Source: Hassallia byssoidea VB512170
GTDB taxonomy: Bacteria; Cyanobacteriota; Cyanobacteriia; Cyanobacteriales; Nostocaceae
Length of the DNA: 64,000 bases
Assembly: GCF_000817785.2 (NCBI RefSeq)
Contig: NZ_JTCM02000010.1
Location: 1 to 64,000 of the forward strand
Direction: 5' to 3'
The notes under the pieces are model-generated. The model worked only from the letters and a program-made list of their open reading frames with translations. It had not been told where the DNA came from and did no database searches. Of this stretch, positions 10,050 through 20,356 are shown in pieces. The stretch's first letter is position 1. Each line of letters begins with the position of its first letter. The position numbers were made by a program, and so were the translations under genes.

Positions 10050-12155
10050 ATGAATCCCGTTGCAACTACTTCTAAAAATAAACCTCCACGTTCTCTCAAG
10101 AGCGATCGCCGTCAACCGCCAAAAAAGTCTAAAGTAAACAATAAAGGACTTTATCTAAGAGCAGTTAAAGATGCTTTTGTCAAGCTCAATCCCAAATATG
10201 CAATCAAAAACCCAGTCATGTTTTTGGTTTGGGTAGGCACAATTATTACTCTTTTAGTCACGATCGATCCTTACTTATTTGGACAAGTCTCAGGCGAGAA
10301 TTTACAGCGTTTTAACGGCTTGATTACCGGGATTTTATTCTTTACTGTCTGGTTTGCCAATTTTGCCGAAGCCGTTGCCGAAGGACGCGGTAAAGCTCAA
10401 GCTGATGCTTTGCGCTCAACTAAGTCAGAAACTCTCGCAAGAAAACTCTCCCCTGATGGCTCAATTACCGAAGTACCTTCCACCAGCCTCAGACAAAGTG
10501 ATACTGTATATGTAGTTGCAGGTGATATCATTCCCGCCGATGGAGAAGTGATTATGGGTGTCGCGTCGGTGGATGAATCGGCAATTACTGGCGAATCTGC
10601 ACCAGTATTGAAGGAATCAGGCTCGGATGTTGCTAGTTCGGTTACTGGTGGCACGCGGATCATTTCCGATGAATTAATTATCCGGATTACGGCTGACCCA
10701 GGTAAAGGCTTTATTGACCGGATGATCGCTTTAGTGGAAGGTGCAGAACGCAGCAAAACACCGAATGAAATTGCTTTGACGGTGTTGCTGGCAGTTCTTA
10801 GCTTAGTGTTTTTATTTGTTGTGGTGACATTGCCAGCGATCGCCTTTTATGTCAAAAGTTCAATTAGTGTACCAATTTTAATTGCTTTGTTGGTAGCATT
10901 AATCCCGACAACCATCGGTGGTTTGCTGAGTGCGATCGGTATTGCCGGTATGGATCGAGTTGCCCAATTTAACGTTATTGCCACTTCCGGACGAGCAGTA
11001 GAAGCCTGCGGTGACGTTAACACCTTAGTTCTCGATAAAACAGGTACAATTACTCTTGGCAACCGCTTGGCAGAAGAATTTATCCCAATCAACGGTCACT
11101 CAATCGAGGAAATTGCCAGTGTCGCTTTGGCAGCTAGCGTCTTTGATGATACACCAGAGGGAAAATCGATTGTCCGGCTGGCTGAAAAGTTCGGGGCAAA
11201 AGTTGAATTTGACCGCAATCAGTCAGAACCAGTTGACTTTTCCGCCAAAACGCGCATGAGCGGTACTAACTTACCAGGTGGATATCAAGCGCGGAAGGGA
11301 GCAGTACGAGCAATTCTGGGATTTGTACGTTCCCGTAACGGACAAGATTCTCCAGAACTTAACGCTGCTTACGAACAAGTTTCCCACCAGGGAGGTACAC
11401 CCTTAGCCGTTTGCCTAGATCGAGAAATTTACGGCATCATTTATCTGAAAGATATCGTCAAACCAGGTATTCGCGAACGTTTTGACCAGTTGCGACGCAT
11501 GGGTGTGCGTACCATCATGCTGACCGGCGACAACCGGATTACCGCTTCTGTAATTGCTACTGAAGCTGGAGTTGATGACTTTATTGCCGAAGCAACACCA
11601 GAAGATAAAATTTACGTAATTCAAAGCGAACAAGCAAAAGGCAAACTTGTAGCGATGACGGGAGACGGTACTAACGATGCTCCTGCCCTCGCTCAAGCAA
11701 ATATCGGCGTAGCAATGAATACTGGTACTCAAGCAGCCAAAGAAGCGGCAAACATGGTAGATTTGGACTCCGATCCCACCAAGCTAATTGATATCGTTTC
11801 TATTGGTAAACAATTGCTGATTACTCGTGGAGCATTAACTACATTTTCTCTCGCCAATGATATTGCTAAATATTTTGCGATTATCCCAGTGCTATTTGCT
11901 ACTGCCAATCTGCAAAGTTTGAATATCATGAAGTTGACCAGCATCAATTCTGCCATACTGTCAGCGCTGATTTACAATGCTTTGATTATTCCGGCTTTGA
12001 TTCCTTTGGCGTTACGGGGTGTGAAGTTTAGACCGCTAACTGCTAATCAATTGCTACAACGTAATATCTTAATTTATGGGTTGGGTGGGGTGATTGCACC
12101 ATTTATTGCAATTAAATTGATTGACATGTTGATTACGGTGGTAGGGTTAGCGTGA
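10050..12155 (+). CDS. kdpB: K+-transporting P-type ATPase subunit B
   Basis: The catalytic subunit that couples ATP hydrolysis to K+ uptake. The 701 residues have the P-type ATPase motifs in order: TGES in the actuator domain, the phosphorylated Asp (about residue 329) in [14 protein letters not shown], and [12 protein letters not shown]. The N-terminal tail of about 50 residues is basic and polar ([15 protein letters not shown]), somewhat longer than in E. coli KdpB. Transmembrane helices cluster early and at the C-terminus. The start follows a tandem-repeat tract directly, so translation may be coupled or use a leader without a Shine-Dalgarno site. Confidence 0.97.
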   Translation: MNPVATTSKNKPPRSLKSDRRQPPKKSKVNNKGLYLRAVKDAFVKLNPKYAIKNPVMFLVWVGTIITLLVTIDPYLFGQVSGENLQRFNGLITGILFFTVWFANFAEAVAEGRGKAQADALRSTKSETLARKLSPDGSITEVPSTSLRQSDTVYVVAGDIIPADGEVIMGVASVDESAITGESAPVLKESGSDVASSVTGGTRIISDELIIRITADPGKGFIDRMIALVEGAERSKTPNEIALTVLLAVLSLVFLFVVVTLPAIAFYVKSSISVPILIALLVALIPTTIGGLLSAIGIAGMDRVAQFNVIATSGRAVEACGDVNTLVLDKTGTITLGNRLAEEFIPINGHSIEEIASVALAASVFDDTPEGKSIVRLAEKFGAKVEFDRNQSEPVDFSAKTRMSGTNLPGGYQARKGAVRAILGFVRSRNGQDSPELNAAYEQVSHQGGTPLAVCLDREIYGIIYLKDIVKPGIRERFDQLRRMGVRTIMLTGDNRITASVIATEAGVDDFIAEATPEDKIYVIQSEQAKGKLVAMTGDGTNDAPALAQANIGVAMNTGTQAAKEAANMVDLDSDPTKLIDIVSIGKQLLITRGALTTFSLANDIAKYFAIIPVLFATANLQSLNIMKLTSINSAILSALIYNALIIPALIPLALRGVKFRPLTANQLLQRNILIYGLGGVIAPFIAIKLIDMLITVVGLA

Positions 12156-12172
12156 GGCTTGATTTTTTGATT

Positions 12173-12200
12173 GTAGAGATGTTGTAGTTAATGTCTCTAC
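12173..12200. repeat. Diverged copy of the GTAGAGA palindromic repeat
   Basis: The outer arms GTAGAGA / TCTCTAC are kept while the core is diverged. It sits between kdpB and kdpG. Confidence 0.5.
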
Positions 12201-12248
12201 TATTATTAATAAAACGAAGCGTCAAGGAAGTCAAGTAAGAGGAAAGTT

Positions 12249-12515
12249 ATGAAAAAAGTTAATTTCCAATATAAGTTTTTGGCAATGGATGGAGTACAGG
12301 CAATTTTGTTTGTTTGGTGGCGATGGTATAAACAAAAATTGCCGCTCGTTATTTTTATAGTACTATGTTTGAATTTGGTAATTGCTCCAGTTGTTTACGC
12401 TGCTGATAGCACTTTGGAACGTCGTTCGGCTTGGGCGATCGGCGTTTTAGGATTTGTAACTGTGGCACTTATAATTTACTTATTTGATGTCATTTTTCGC
12501 CCGGAACGCTATTAA
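12249..12515 (+). CDS. kdpG: KdpG/KdpF-like small membrane subunit
   Basis: An 88-residue membrane protein between kdpB and kdpC, the place where Anabaena kdp operons carry kdpG. It has one hydrophobic segment around residues 32-50 (ending VVYAA) and a second around 62-80 (GVLGFVTVALIIYLFDVIF). The second resembles the single helix of KdpF, which stabilises the pump. The name rests on position and size as described for Anabaena; the KdpF likeness is my reading. AGAGGAAAG precedes the ATG. Confidence 0.75.
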   Translation: MKKVNFQYKFLAMDGVQAILFVWWRWYKQKLPLVIFIVLCLNLVIAPVVYAADSTLERRSAWAIGVLGFVTVALIIYLFDVIFRPERY

Positions 12516-12566
12516 TTGGGCAACCGAAAAAATTAAAGTAAATATTAGAGGTTTTAAACAAATTTT

Positions 12567-13172
12567 ATGTCTATTGTGAGAGAAGCTATCAGAGCAATTC
12601 GCATTACTTTGGTTCTCTGGTTGCTGACAGCAATTATTTATCCTTTATTTATTCTTTTGATAGCTCAAGTACCCTTGCTTCAAGAAAAGGCTAATGGCAG
12701 TATCATCTATAATTTCAAAGATGAACCAATTGGTTCGGCTTTGATTGGACAACAGTTCAGAGATGAGCGCTATTTTCATGGTCGTCTGAGTACGGTGAGA
12801 TACAGCCAAGGAAAACAAGCCAGACCAACCGGCATATCTGGCGCCAGCAATCTCGCTCCCAGTAATCCAGAATTGCTCAAACGAATTGTAGAGCAAGCAA
12901 ATCAACTCAAAGACGAGAATATTCAACCACTCCCCGATTTAATTTATACATCTGGTTCGGGTTTAGACCCACATATATCAATAAAAGCAGCGCGGGAGCA
13001 GTTAGATCGAGTTGCTAAAGCTCGTAGTGTCCGCGAAGATGAAATACGTCCTTTACTTGATAAGTATACCGATAAAAGATTTTTAGGGATTTTTGGAGAA
13101 CCTGGAGTTAATGTTTTGCGATTGAATTACGCTCTCGACCTCCAAGAACTTAATCGCAGGCAAAATCAATAA
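12567..13172 (+). CDS. kdpC: K+-transporting ATPase subunit C
   Basis: The small subunit that assists ATP binding by KdpB. The 201 residues begin with one transmembrane helix (LVLWLLTAIIYPLFILLIAQVPL), then GSALIGQQF, YFHGRLSTV, SGASNLAPSNP and SGSGLDPHIS, all hallmarks of KdpC. The length is normal. A tandem GTTAGGA repeat follows the stop codon at once. It is the fourth gene of the kdp operon. Confidence 0.95.
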   Translation: MSIVREAIRAIRITLVLWLLTAIIYPLFILLIAQVPLLQEKANGSIIYNFKDEPIGSALIGQQFRDERYFHGRLSTVRYSQGKQARPTGISGASNLAPSNPELLKRIVEQANQLKDENIQPLPDLIYTSGSGLDPHISIKAAREQLDRVAKARSVREDEIRPLLDKYTDKRFLGIFGEPGVNVLRLNYALDLQELNRRQNQ

Positions 13173-13173
13173 A

Positions 13174-13276
13174 AGTTAGGAGTTAGGAGTTAGGAGTTAG
13201 GAGTTAGGAGTTAGGAGTTAGGAGTTAGGAGTTAGGAGTTAGGAGTTAGGAGTTAGGAGTTAGGAGTTAGGAGTTA
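13174..13276. repeat. STRR heptamer array (AGTTAGG) about 14 copies
   Basis: A nearly perfect array starting 2 bases after the kdpC stop. The unit contains TAG in one register and so would stop translation in every long frame. It separates kdpC from kdpD. Confidence 0.95.
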
Positions 13277-13412
13277 AAGTTTGTTGTCAACTAACTTATA
13301 ATAAATAACTACTAACTACTGCCTCCCCTACAGACGTTTTGCGCTCTGAAAGTCTCTACCTAACTTTTAACTTTTAACTCCTAATTCCTAACTCCTAACT
13401 TTTAACAACTGT

Positions 13413-14546
13413 ATGAACACTAAACTTTCAAATTCTGGAAGTTATTATCCTATACGTTCGGCGCGGCGGGGTAAACATAAAATATTTATTGGTATGGCTC
13501 CTGGTGTGGGCAAAACTTACCGCATGTTGGAAGAAGGACATGCGCTCAAACATGAGGGAATTGATGTTGTTGTTGGGCTTTTGGAAACCCACGGACGTAA
13601 GGAGACGGCACAAAAAGGGCAAGGGTTGGAAATAATACCCCGTAAGGAAATTCCTCGCAGCGGATTGACTTTGACGGAAATGGATACCGATGCAATATTA
13701 GCGCGATCGCCTCAGCTAGTATTAATCGATGAACTCGCACATACCAATGTCCCAGGTCAAGAGCGTGAAAAACGCTATCAAGATGTAGAAATCATATTGG
13801 CAGCAGGCATTGATGTATACTCCACAATGAATATTCAACATTTGGAAAGTCTCAATGACCTGGTAGCGCGAATTACTGGGGTGATAGTACGAGAACGGGT
13901 TCCCGATCGCATTTTAGACGAAGCAAATCAAATTGTTGTTATAGATGTAACACCAGAAACTCTGCAAGAACGCTTGCGAGAAGGCAAAATTTATGCACAA
14001 CAAAAAATCCAACAATCCCTCGATAATTTCTTTCAACGTCGCAATCTGATAGCTTTGCGGGAATTGGCTTTGCGGGAAGTCGCAGACAACATCGAAGAAG
14101 ATGCGATCGCCTCCACCCCCGCAGGACAATTCTGTAACATTCACGAGCGGGTTTTGGTGTGCGTATCCACCTATCCCAACTCAGTACAACTATTGCGTCG
14201 AGGGGCTAGGCTTGCTAATTATATGAATGCCCCTATTTTTACAGTATTTGTCAAAGAAAAAGACCGCTTCCTTACCAAGGAGGAAAGTTTATATATTGAA
14301 ACTTGTGAGAAACTGTGTAAAGAATTTGAAGGTACGTTTATTCATTTCAGCAGTAATGATGTGGCTAGTGCGATCGCAGAAGTCGCGAAACAATATCGCA
14401 TCACCCAAATTGTAATTGGCGAAAGTCAGCGAACCCGCTGGCAAATACTCTGGAAAGGATCTTTAACACAAACGTTAGTCCGCTTGCTGAAAAACGTTGA
14501 TTTACATATAATTGCCACTGAGAAAAACAATAGCACTCAGTTGTAG
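13413..14546 (+). CDS. kdpD: Short KdpD: N-terminal KdpD and USP domains only, no kinase
   Basis: A 377-residue protein matching only the cytoplasmic N-terminal half of E. coli KdpD (about 890 residues). It has the KdpD Walker A (GMAPGVGKTYRMLEEG), a Walker B-like LVLIDELAHTNVPG, then a USP-type domain from about residue 240 (VLVCVSTYPNS, IVIGESQRTRW). The membrane helices and the His-kinase transmitter are absent, and no kdpE follows. A short KdpD of this kind is known from the kdp operon of Anabaena L-31, so this is a lineage trait rather than recent decay. How it signals is open. Confidence 0.93.
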   Translation: MNTKLSNSGSYYPIRSARRGKHKIFIGMAPGVGKTYRMLEEGHALKHEGIDVVVGLLETHGRKETAQKGQGLEIIPRKEIPRSGLTLTEMDTDAILARSPQLVLIDELAHTNVPGQEREKRYQDVEIILAAGIDVYSTMNIQHLESLNDLVARITGVIVRERVPDRILDEANQIVVIDVTPETLQERLREGKIYAQQKIQQSLDNFFQRRNLIALRELALREVADNIEEDAIASTPAGQFCNIHERVLVCVSTYPNSVQLLRRGARLANYMNAPIFTVFVKEKDRFLTKEESLYIETCEKLCKEFEGTFIHFSSNDVASAIAEVAKQYRITQIVIGESQRTRWQILWKGSLTQTLVRLLKNVDLHIIATEKNNSTQL

Positions 14547-14630
14547 ATACCAACGAGCAATTACCCAAATCTTTTTGTATCTCCACTTTAATTAAAAATC
14601 CCAAATCCAAAATCTAAAATCCAAAATCGA

Positions 14631-15881
14631 ATGACTTATGTAATCGGTTTAATCAGTGGTACTTCCGTAGACGGTATAGACGCTGCCTTAGTAGATATTT
14701 CCGGCACAGATTTGGATCTGAAAATTGAGTTGTTAGCCGGAGAAACATATCCTTACCCAGTCGAACTTAGAGAGCGAATTTTAGCAGTTTGTGCTGGAAA
14801 AGCGATCTCAATGGCAGAATTGGCAGAATTAGATGATGCGATCGCCCTCGCTTTTGCCCAAGCTGCCCAAAATATCCAAAACGGTCACAAGCCAGCCTCT
14901 TTAATTGGCTCCCACGGTCAAACAATATACCATCGACCACCAGGAGGAGGGGGAGAGGGGGGGAAAGGGAGAGGGGGAGAGGGGGAGACAAGGGGAATTG
15001 ATAACTCGCCACTGCTGTACGGGCGGGGTTCCCCCGCCCCCCTAGGTTCCCCCGCCCCCCTAGGTTACAGTCTACAACTCGGACGCGGTGCTGTAATTGC
15101 TCATCTGACAGCTATTACCACTATCAGTAACTTTCGCGCCGGTGATATCGCCGCAGGTGGTCAAGGTGCGCCCCTCGTACCTAGAGTAGATGCCTATTTG
15201 CTCAGTCATCCTCAAGAAGGGCGTTGTATTCAAAACATCGGTGGTATTGGTAATCTTGCTTACATACCACCTCGCCGTGACAACTGGCTCGAAAAAATTC
15301 TCGGCTGGGATACAGGACCAGGAAACAGCTTATTAGATTTGGCGGTACATCATTTAACTGCTGGTGCGAAAATATACGATGAAAACGGTAACTGGGCAGC
15401 CAGTGGCACACCCTGCCATCCATTGGTAGAACAATGGCTAAATCAAGACTACTTTCATTTACCGCCGCCTAAATCCACCGGTCGAGAGTTATTCGGCGTT
15501 GCTTACCTGCATCAGTGTTTAAAAGACGCAGAAATATATCAACTTAGTTCTGCCGACTTACTGGCAACTCTTACCGAACTAACCGCAGCTTCAATTGTTC
15601 AGAATTACCGCACATTTTTACCGCAAATGCCACAGCAAGTATTTTTATGTGGTGGGGGTAGTCGCAATCTTTATTTGAAGCATCGCTTGCAGATTTTGTT
15701 ACAATCAATCCCGGTATTAACCACAGATGAAGTCGGGTTGAGTGCCGATTTTAAAGAAGCGATCGCCTTCGCGGTTTTAGCTTATTGGCGAAACTTAGGC
15801 ATCCCCGGCAACCTACCAGCAGCCACAGGCGCAAGTCAAGAAGTTCTTCTAGGAGAAATTTGCTTAGGGACTAGGGACTAG
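14631..15881 (+). CDS. anmK: Anhydro-N-acetylmuramic acid kinase with in-frame repeats
   Basis: Phosphorylates and opens 1,6-anhydroMurNAc during murein recycling. The 416 residues carry [16 protein letters not shown] (ATP-binding start), [31 protein letters not shown] and FLCGGGSRN. Residues about 104-145 are an insertion: [12 protein letters not shown], then a doubled SPAPLG peptide from a duplicated 17-bp block, ahead of YSLQLGRG. The last residues GTRD and the stop codon are encoded by the GGGACTA heptamer array that follows. Without the insertion the length would be about 375, normal for AnmK. Confidence 0.95.
   Translation: MTYVIGLISGTSVDGIDAALVDISGTDLDLKIELLAGETYPYPVELRERILAVCAGKAISMAELAELDDAIALAFAQAAQNIQNGHKPASLIGSHGQTIYHRPPGGGGEGGKGRGGEGETRGIDNSPLLYGRGSPAPLGSPAPLGYSLQLGRGAVIAHLTAITTISNFRAGDIAAGGQGAPLVPRVDAYLLSHPQEGRCIQNIGGIGNLAYIPPRRDNWLEKILGWDTGPGNSLLDLAVHHLTAGAKIYDENGNWAASGTPCHPLVEQWLNQDYFHLPPPKSTGRELFGVAYLHQCLKDAEIYQLSSADLLATLTELTAASIVQNYRTFLPQMPQQVFLCGGGSRNLYLKHRLQILLQSIPVLTTDEVGLSADFKEAIAFAVLAYWRNLGIPGNLPAATGASQEVLLGEICLGTRD
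14940..15068. repeat. In-frame repeat tract inside anmK
   Basis: A G-rich STRR part (GGGGGAGA units, to about 14995) and a perfect duplication of a GC-rich block around GGTTCCCCCGCCCCCCTA (about 15028-15066). The frame stays open. Confidence 0.85.
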
Positions 15882-15991
15882 GGACTAGGGACTAGGGATA
15901 AATTCTTCCCTAGTCTCTCAAATCGTCCCCCTTGTCTTCCTTGTCCTCCCCCTCCCCCCACTCCCCACTCCCCACTCCCCACTCCCCACTC
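15866..15991. repeat. GGGACTA array followed by CCCCACT array
   Basis: Four to five GGGACTA copies overlap the end of anmK and supply its stop codon. After a short gap comes a TTGTCCTCC and CCCCACT pyrimidine tract that runs into the next gene. Confidence 0.85.
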
Positions 15992-16483
15992 TGCGGCTAT
16001 ACTGTACTTAATTTGCCAAGGCAAGGATTGTACAAGGTGGCTCATACTTTTTTATTAGAACCAGGACGCTGGACGATGCAAGGAAATTGGCTGGAACGTA
16101 ACGGAATGCCAATCAGCGTCAAGGGTATGACCTTGGTAGCTTGGAATCGAGATAACTGGTTCACGATGGCAACAAAGTTGATATTTCCAGCTAGCGATCG
16201 CTCTGACATTTCTTTCCTCTACAAAGGGTGTCTTCATGATGGAGAGCGTCAGTATACTTTTTTACTACAGCATAATGTTTTGGGGCAGGTTGAAGGTGAG
16301 GGTTGGATTGCTCAAGATACAATTGTGCAGCGTTATTGGGTATTAAGCGATCGCCAACGTCGCAGTGGCTTTGAAACTTTACACCGAGTCAATAATGATA
16401 GCTACTACTTAACCAGTGGCATCCTTGCCGGTCATTTTTTAACTAGCACAATGGAAGCTAGCTTAGAGCGTCAGCCAACATAA
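15932..16483 (+). CDS. Conserved hypothetical cyanobacterial protein, start masked by repeats
   Basis: The conserved body begins near LNLPRQGLYKVAHTFLLEPG and runs to ASLERQPT, about 155 residues, with no signal peptide or membrane segment. It reads as a compact beta-rich protein (many WTMQGNW, KLIFPAS and YTFLLQHN strands). I do not recognise a function. The first in-frame TTG at 15932 lies inside a CCCCACT repeat tract and is not credible as a native start. Better candidates are TTG 16013, GTG 16037 or ATG 16076 (AGGA about 9 nt upstream). The repeat appears to have replaced the original start region. Confidence 0.6.
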   Translation: MSSLSSPSPHSPLPTPHSPLCGYTVLNLPRQGLYKVAHTFLLEPGRWTMQGNWLERNGMPISVKGMTLVAWNRDNWFTMATKLIFPASDRSDISFLYKGCLHDGERQYTFLLQHNVLGQVEGEGWIAQDTIVQRYWVLSDRQRRSGFETLHRVNNDSYYLTSGILAGHFLTSTMEASLERQPT

Positions 16484-16522
16484 TTGGGCAGTGGTTAAGG
16501 GTCTTTCACATTTCCGTATGAT

Positions 16523-16590
16523 ACCTCACCCCCTACCCCTCTCCTTAATAAGGAGAGGGGAGATAAAGCACAGCTTTGTCGGGGTGAGGT
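16523..16590. repeat. Dispersed hairpin repeat (CCTCACCCC...GGGGTGAGG)
   Basis: Nested inverted repeat. The inner arms CCCCTCTCCTTA / TAAGGAGAGGGG (16536-16547 and 16549-16560) and the outer arms CCTCACCCC / GGGGTGAGG (16524-16532 and 16581-16589). This looks like a non-coding MITE-like repeat of the sort common in cyanobacteria. It may also separate the two convergent transcripts here. Confidence 0.8.
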
Positions 16591-16639
16591 TATGATGTGC
16601 AACTTGCTATGAGTGAGCGCGATCGCGTCTTAATCGGTA

Positions 16640-19600
16640 TTACAATCCATTGCCCATTAAAATAAACGGCGACCAATAGTATGGGTGTGAATATTCAGTA
16701 GATTTATTAGTTGGGTGCAGTAAACTTAATTGTGCTTTACGTAATGCTTCCGATTTCGTCATTTTACCAGTGGCTAAGTTTTTATAAAACTCTTCCATTA
16801 GTTGAGCTGTACTAGGATCGCTCACTTCCCATAAAGAAGCTATCACAGACTTAGCACCTCCGATCATAAACTCATAAGCCGTAGAGTTAATTTCTATCCC
16901 ATCTTGCTCAAGTGAATCAGCAAGAGCGGTACGACAAGCTGACAATACAACTAAATGAATTTTGTCCAAACCTGTCAACTTTTTAATTTTAGATGTGGTT
17001 AAACGTTCATCTTTTCCTAACAGTACATATGACTCATATGTTTTGTTTTTTTTATCAGATATAAATTGACCATGAGTAGCCAGGTGTAAAATTTGCTTTC
17101 CAGCAAGATTATCTCGTAGAGTCCGAAAGTCAAATTTTTCATTGAGGAACTTTAACCCAGGATAAATTTTCACAATGTTATCAATCTCTTTTTCTACATT
17201 AGGTAGACCATCAGATACACCCATTGCTAATACTTGAGTATCTTTGGTTGCTTGTAAGTTGGGTTTTTTAACATCTGTCAGGGTTGATGAAAGTATGTTG
17301 TAGATGCTGTATTTCTCAATTAAATACTGTTTGCCATCATACAAAGCGCTCATAGGAACGTAGCGTATCACCCTATCAAGTCCAAAAACAAGATTTTTGA
17401 CTGGGTTAGCTTTCAGTTCTGGTTCTAAGGGTTTAATTAGCAAGTCATAAAGTTTTTTACTTGCTAGTTGTATTTTGGGAATATCAGATTCTGTGCAATT
17501 AGAACCACCACGTCCCTCACAATATTCCATCAAATCACGAAACTCTTTGACTGCTTGTCCTAATTCTTTTCTGCTAACTTTGACTTCAAATGCCTTATTA
17601 ACTCCTCCTGGTGCGGTCAATAGCAACCACATTTTATCTTCCAGGACAAAAGGAGAAATCATAACTGTACCTGGTTGCGCTTCGACGATTTCTTTAGGTT
17701 TACTCTTAAATCGTGGGTCAAAAGCACCATCATCCTTATTAAATCGGGACTTTATTTCGTTTTCAATTGCTTTTAAGTCTTTATCGTATTGTGTATTGAT
17801 AGCTTCAACTTGGTCTAGAAGTTGACTTCTTTCGCTTGGAGAACATTTTTTTTGATCACATTCTTGAATTTTGAATCCCAAAGCAATTAAAGAGTTATTT
17901 TTTGCTTGAGTTCGAGCCTCTCGAAGGTCTCGCACATTGATTAAATCTAAAACTTGCTGTGCTTCTACTGTGCGTCCTTGTTTGAGTAATAAATCGGCAT
18001 ATTGACGGTAAAGATCAACTGTCTTTACTTTGTCAAAGTCAGCTATTGTTTCCCAATAAGATGCTTGTAAATCTGGTGTTAGTCCTTGGAAACCGCGTCG
18101 TACCTCCTCCGCACGAGTGAAAGCTTCTCTAAAGTTTTTTATGGCTTCATCAGGTTGATTTAAATCAGCGTAAGCGCGACCTAAACCAGCATAGATATCT
18201 GAATCAGCACCTACAACTTTTGCTGAAACTTTAATTGCTAAAGCTTGATTATATGTTTTAATTGCTTCCTGCTTTCTGCCAAATTTGCGATGAATATGTC
18301 CTAAAAACGTCAGTGCAGTTTTTTCGTCTTTAGGACTTTGGGCTTTTCTAGTAAGTGCTAATAAAGCTTGGGCTGATTCCATAGCTTTTTGGTCATTATC
18401 TAAGTTGCCATAACCTAGACTCAATACAGCATTTGCTAACATTTCTACCCAAATCATTTTAGTATTTTGAGAAATAGCTAACCCCTGATTGGCAAGTTCA
18501 ATAGTTTTTTTCGGTTCCCCTTTAGCAAAGTGTACAGAGGCAAGTAAAAATAAACTCGCTGCCTCCAGTTGTGGATTTTGTACTTTCTTGGCTGTTGAAA
18601 GTGCCTGTTGAGATAAATCTAGACTTTTTTGATAATCTCCTAATGAAATGTAAAATGTCGCTTGATTTACCAGTATCCAAAACTCAGATGAAGGATTTTT
18701 ATCTTGCTTGGCAATTGTTAAACTTTGCTGTAATAAGTCCAAAACTTTCTGTAAGTTTCCTTGAGCAGTATAAACATCTTTGAGAATATTCAAAGCGTCT
18801 AATTTAAGCTTGATATTTTTGTTTTTGTCTGCTGTCTCCAAAAGTAAATTCGCTAACTCGGTAGCTTGCTGATATTTTCCCATTGCGACGTAGACTTTAG
18901 CGAGTTGCTTCAAAGCGTCTACTTCTATCTCAGGATTTTTAATTTGCTTGGCTATATCTAAAGCTTGTTGAGTAAGTTTAACAGCCTTCTCAAATTCTTG
19001 TCGTGCAGTATATACATTACCTAAACCAATTAATGCTGCTGCTTCTAGTTCTGGTTTTTTTAATGTCTGTACCAAATCAATACGCTGTTGGGCAAATTTT
19101 AAAGCTTTATCATATTCACCAAGAGAAATGTAAGTACGACTAAAAGTCCAAAAAACATCTGATTTTGTTTCCCAAGCATAAAATTGACGGTCTTCAGGTA
19201 ATTTTTTAATATCAACTAATTCTATTTTGGTTAAAGCTTGTTCCTCCAATTCAATAGCTTTTTGAAAGTTTCCTAGAAGCTGGTAGCTACTGGCAATATT
19301 TAATAAAGCTCGTGTTTCTGAAACTGGCTTTTTGAGTTTTTGGGCAATTTCTAACTCTCGCTGGCTTAAGTCAATGTACTTAGTTTCCTCTCCTAGTGAC
19401 AGATAAACTCCAGCAATAACAGACAAAGCGTAGTTTTCTGCTTCCAAATTTTCAGACTGTCGGGCAATTTTAAGACCTTGTTCAGCAAACTCCTGTGCTT
19501 TTTGCAAATCTCCTAAATTTTGATGGACATCTCCTATTAATGTATAAGCTCTACTTTGTATTTTTGTTAGTTCCTTTTCATCTGATTTTTGTTTCAAATC

Positions 19601-20347
19601 TCTGGCAAGATTTAACGCTTCTGGTGCTAAGGCAATAATTGTATTAGCTTCGTTCATCGTGAGAGTATAATCTTTTTTATTTCTAGCAGACAGAGCGATT
19701 GAGTCATGCGATCGCATTATTCTAGTCAGGGTATTAAGTTGCTGTGGACGATCATTAACGGCTTTAAATATAGCTAATGCCTGCTGATAAAACTCCAAAG
19801 CACGTATTTTATCATTTTTGTTAAAGTAAGTATTTCCTAGAAAAGAGAGAATATTACCCTGTAATAACTTTTTATCTCCTTTTCGTGCAGTCTGTAACTC
19901 TTGTTGGTAAAACTCTATTGCACGGTCATCTTGTTTTTGCTTGCTGTAAACATCCCCTATATTAGCGAGAATATCTATTTCCAGTGATTCATTTTTAGCT
20001 TTTCTGGCAACGGGCAGTGCTTGTTGAAAAAATTTCAAAGCTGAGTCATATTGCTGCTGTTGGAAGTAAGCGCTTCCTATTGCGTTGAGAATTCTGCCTT
20101 CATGTCCAGTGTCTTCTGCTTCTTTTGCAACAACAAGTGCTTGTTGATAAAAATTAATTGCCTGGGGATATTGTTTCTGATTGAAATAACACAATCCTAT
20201 GAATACGAGAATATTAGCTTTAAAAGACTTCTCTTTTACTTCTGCGGCAAATGGCAATGCTTGCTGATAAAATTCTAAAGCACGGTCATATTTTTCTTGC
20301 TTAAAATAAGTGTCTCCTATCCATTGAATAATTTTACCTTGCAACAA
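16640..20347 (-). CDS. TPR-CHAT protein, downstream part after an in-frame stop
   Basis: This 1235-residue frame consists of about 20 TPR units (for example AIEFYQQELQTARKG) followed by a C-terminal CHAT peptidase-like domain. The catalytic dyad is visible as HLATHGQF and VVLSACRTA, and the protein ends YYWSPFILMGN. It has no signal peptide and its only nearby start is TTG at 20347, without a Shine-Dalgarno site. It is in the same frame as the gene just upstream (20357-21316), from which it is separated by one TAA and three codons. Together they would make one exported protein of about 1558 residues. I treat it as the second half of a split gene. Confidence 0.85.
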   Translation of the reverse strand: MLQGKIIQWIGDTYFKQEKYDRALEFYQQALPFAAEVKEKSFKANILVFIGLCYFNQKQYPQAINFYQQALVVAKEAEDTGHEGRILNAIGSAYFQQQQYDSALKFFQQALPVARKAKNESLEIDILANIGDVYSKQKQDDRAIEFYQQELQTARKGDKKLLQGNILSFLGNTYFNKNDKIRALEFYQQALAIFKAVNDRPQQLNTLTRIMRSHDSIALSARNKKDYTLTMNEANTIIALAPEALNLARDLKQKSDEKELTKIQSRAYTLIGDVHQNLGDLQKAQEFAEQGLKIARQSENLEAENYALSVIAGVYLSLGEETKYIDLSQRELEIAQKLKKPVSETRALLNIASSYQLLGNFQKAIELEEQALTKIELVDIKKLPEDRQFYAWETKSDVFWTFSRTYISLGEYDKALKFAQQRIDLVQTLKKPELEAAALIGLGNVYTARQEFEKAVKLTQQALDIAKQIKNPEIEVDALKQLAKVYVAMGKYQQATELANLLLETADKNKNIKLKLDALNILKDVYTAQGNLQKVLDLLQQSLTIAKQDKNPSSEFWILVNQATFYISLGDYQKSLDLSQQALSTAKKVQNPQLEAASLFLLASVHFAKGEPKKTIELANQGLAISQNTKMIWVEMLANAVLSLGYGNLDNDQKAMESAQALLALTRKAQSPKDEKTALTFLGHIHRKFGRKQEAIKTYNQALAIKVSAKVVGADSDIYAGLGRAYADLNQPDEAIKNFREAFTRAEEVRRGFQGLTPDLQASYWETIADFDKVKTVDLYRQYADLLLKQGRTVEAQQVLDLINVRDLREARTQAKNNSLIALGFKIQECDQKKCSPSERSQLLDQVEAINTQYDKDLKAIENEIKSRFNKDDGAFDPRFKSKPKEIVEAQPGTVMISPFVLEDKMWLLLTAPGGVNKAFEVKVSRKELGQAVKEFRDLMEYCEGRGGSNCTESDIPKIQLASKKLYDLLIKPLEPELKANPVKNLVFGLDRVIRYVPMSALYDGKQYLIEKYSIYNILSSTLTDVKKPNLQATKDTQVLAMGVSDGLPNVEKEIDNIVKIYPGLKFLNEKFDFRTLRDNLAGKQILHLATHGQFISDKKNKTYESYVLLGKDERLTTSKIKKLTGLDKIHLVVLSACRTALADSLEQDGIEINSTAYEFMIGGAKSVIASLWEVSDPSTAQLMEEFYKNLATGKMTKSEALRKAQLSLLHPTNKSTEYSHPYYWSPFILMGNGL

Positions 20348-20356
20348 TTTATTATT

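Noticed and set aside
12645-12926. Minus-strand frame within kdpC
   Set aside because: Shadow of the conserved kdpC gene; no start context.
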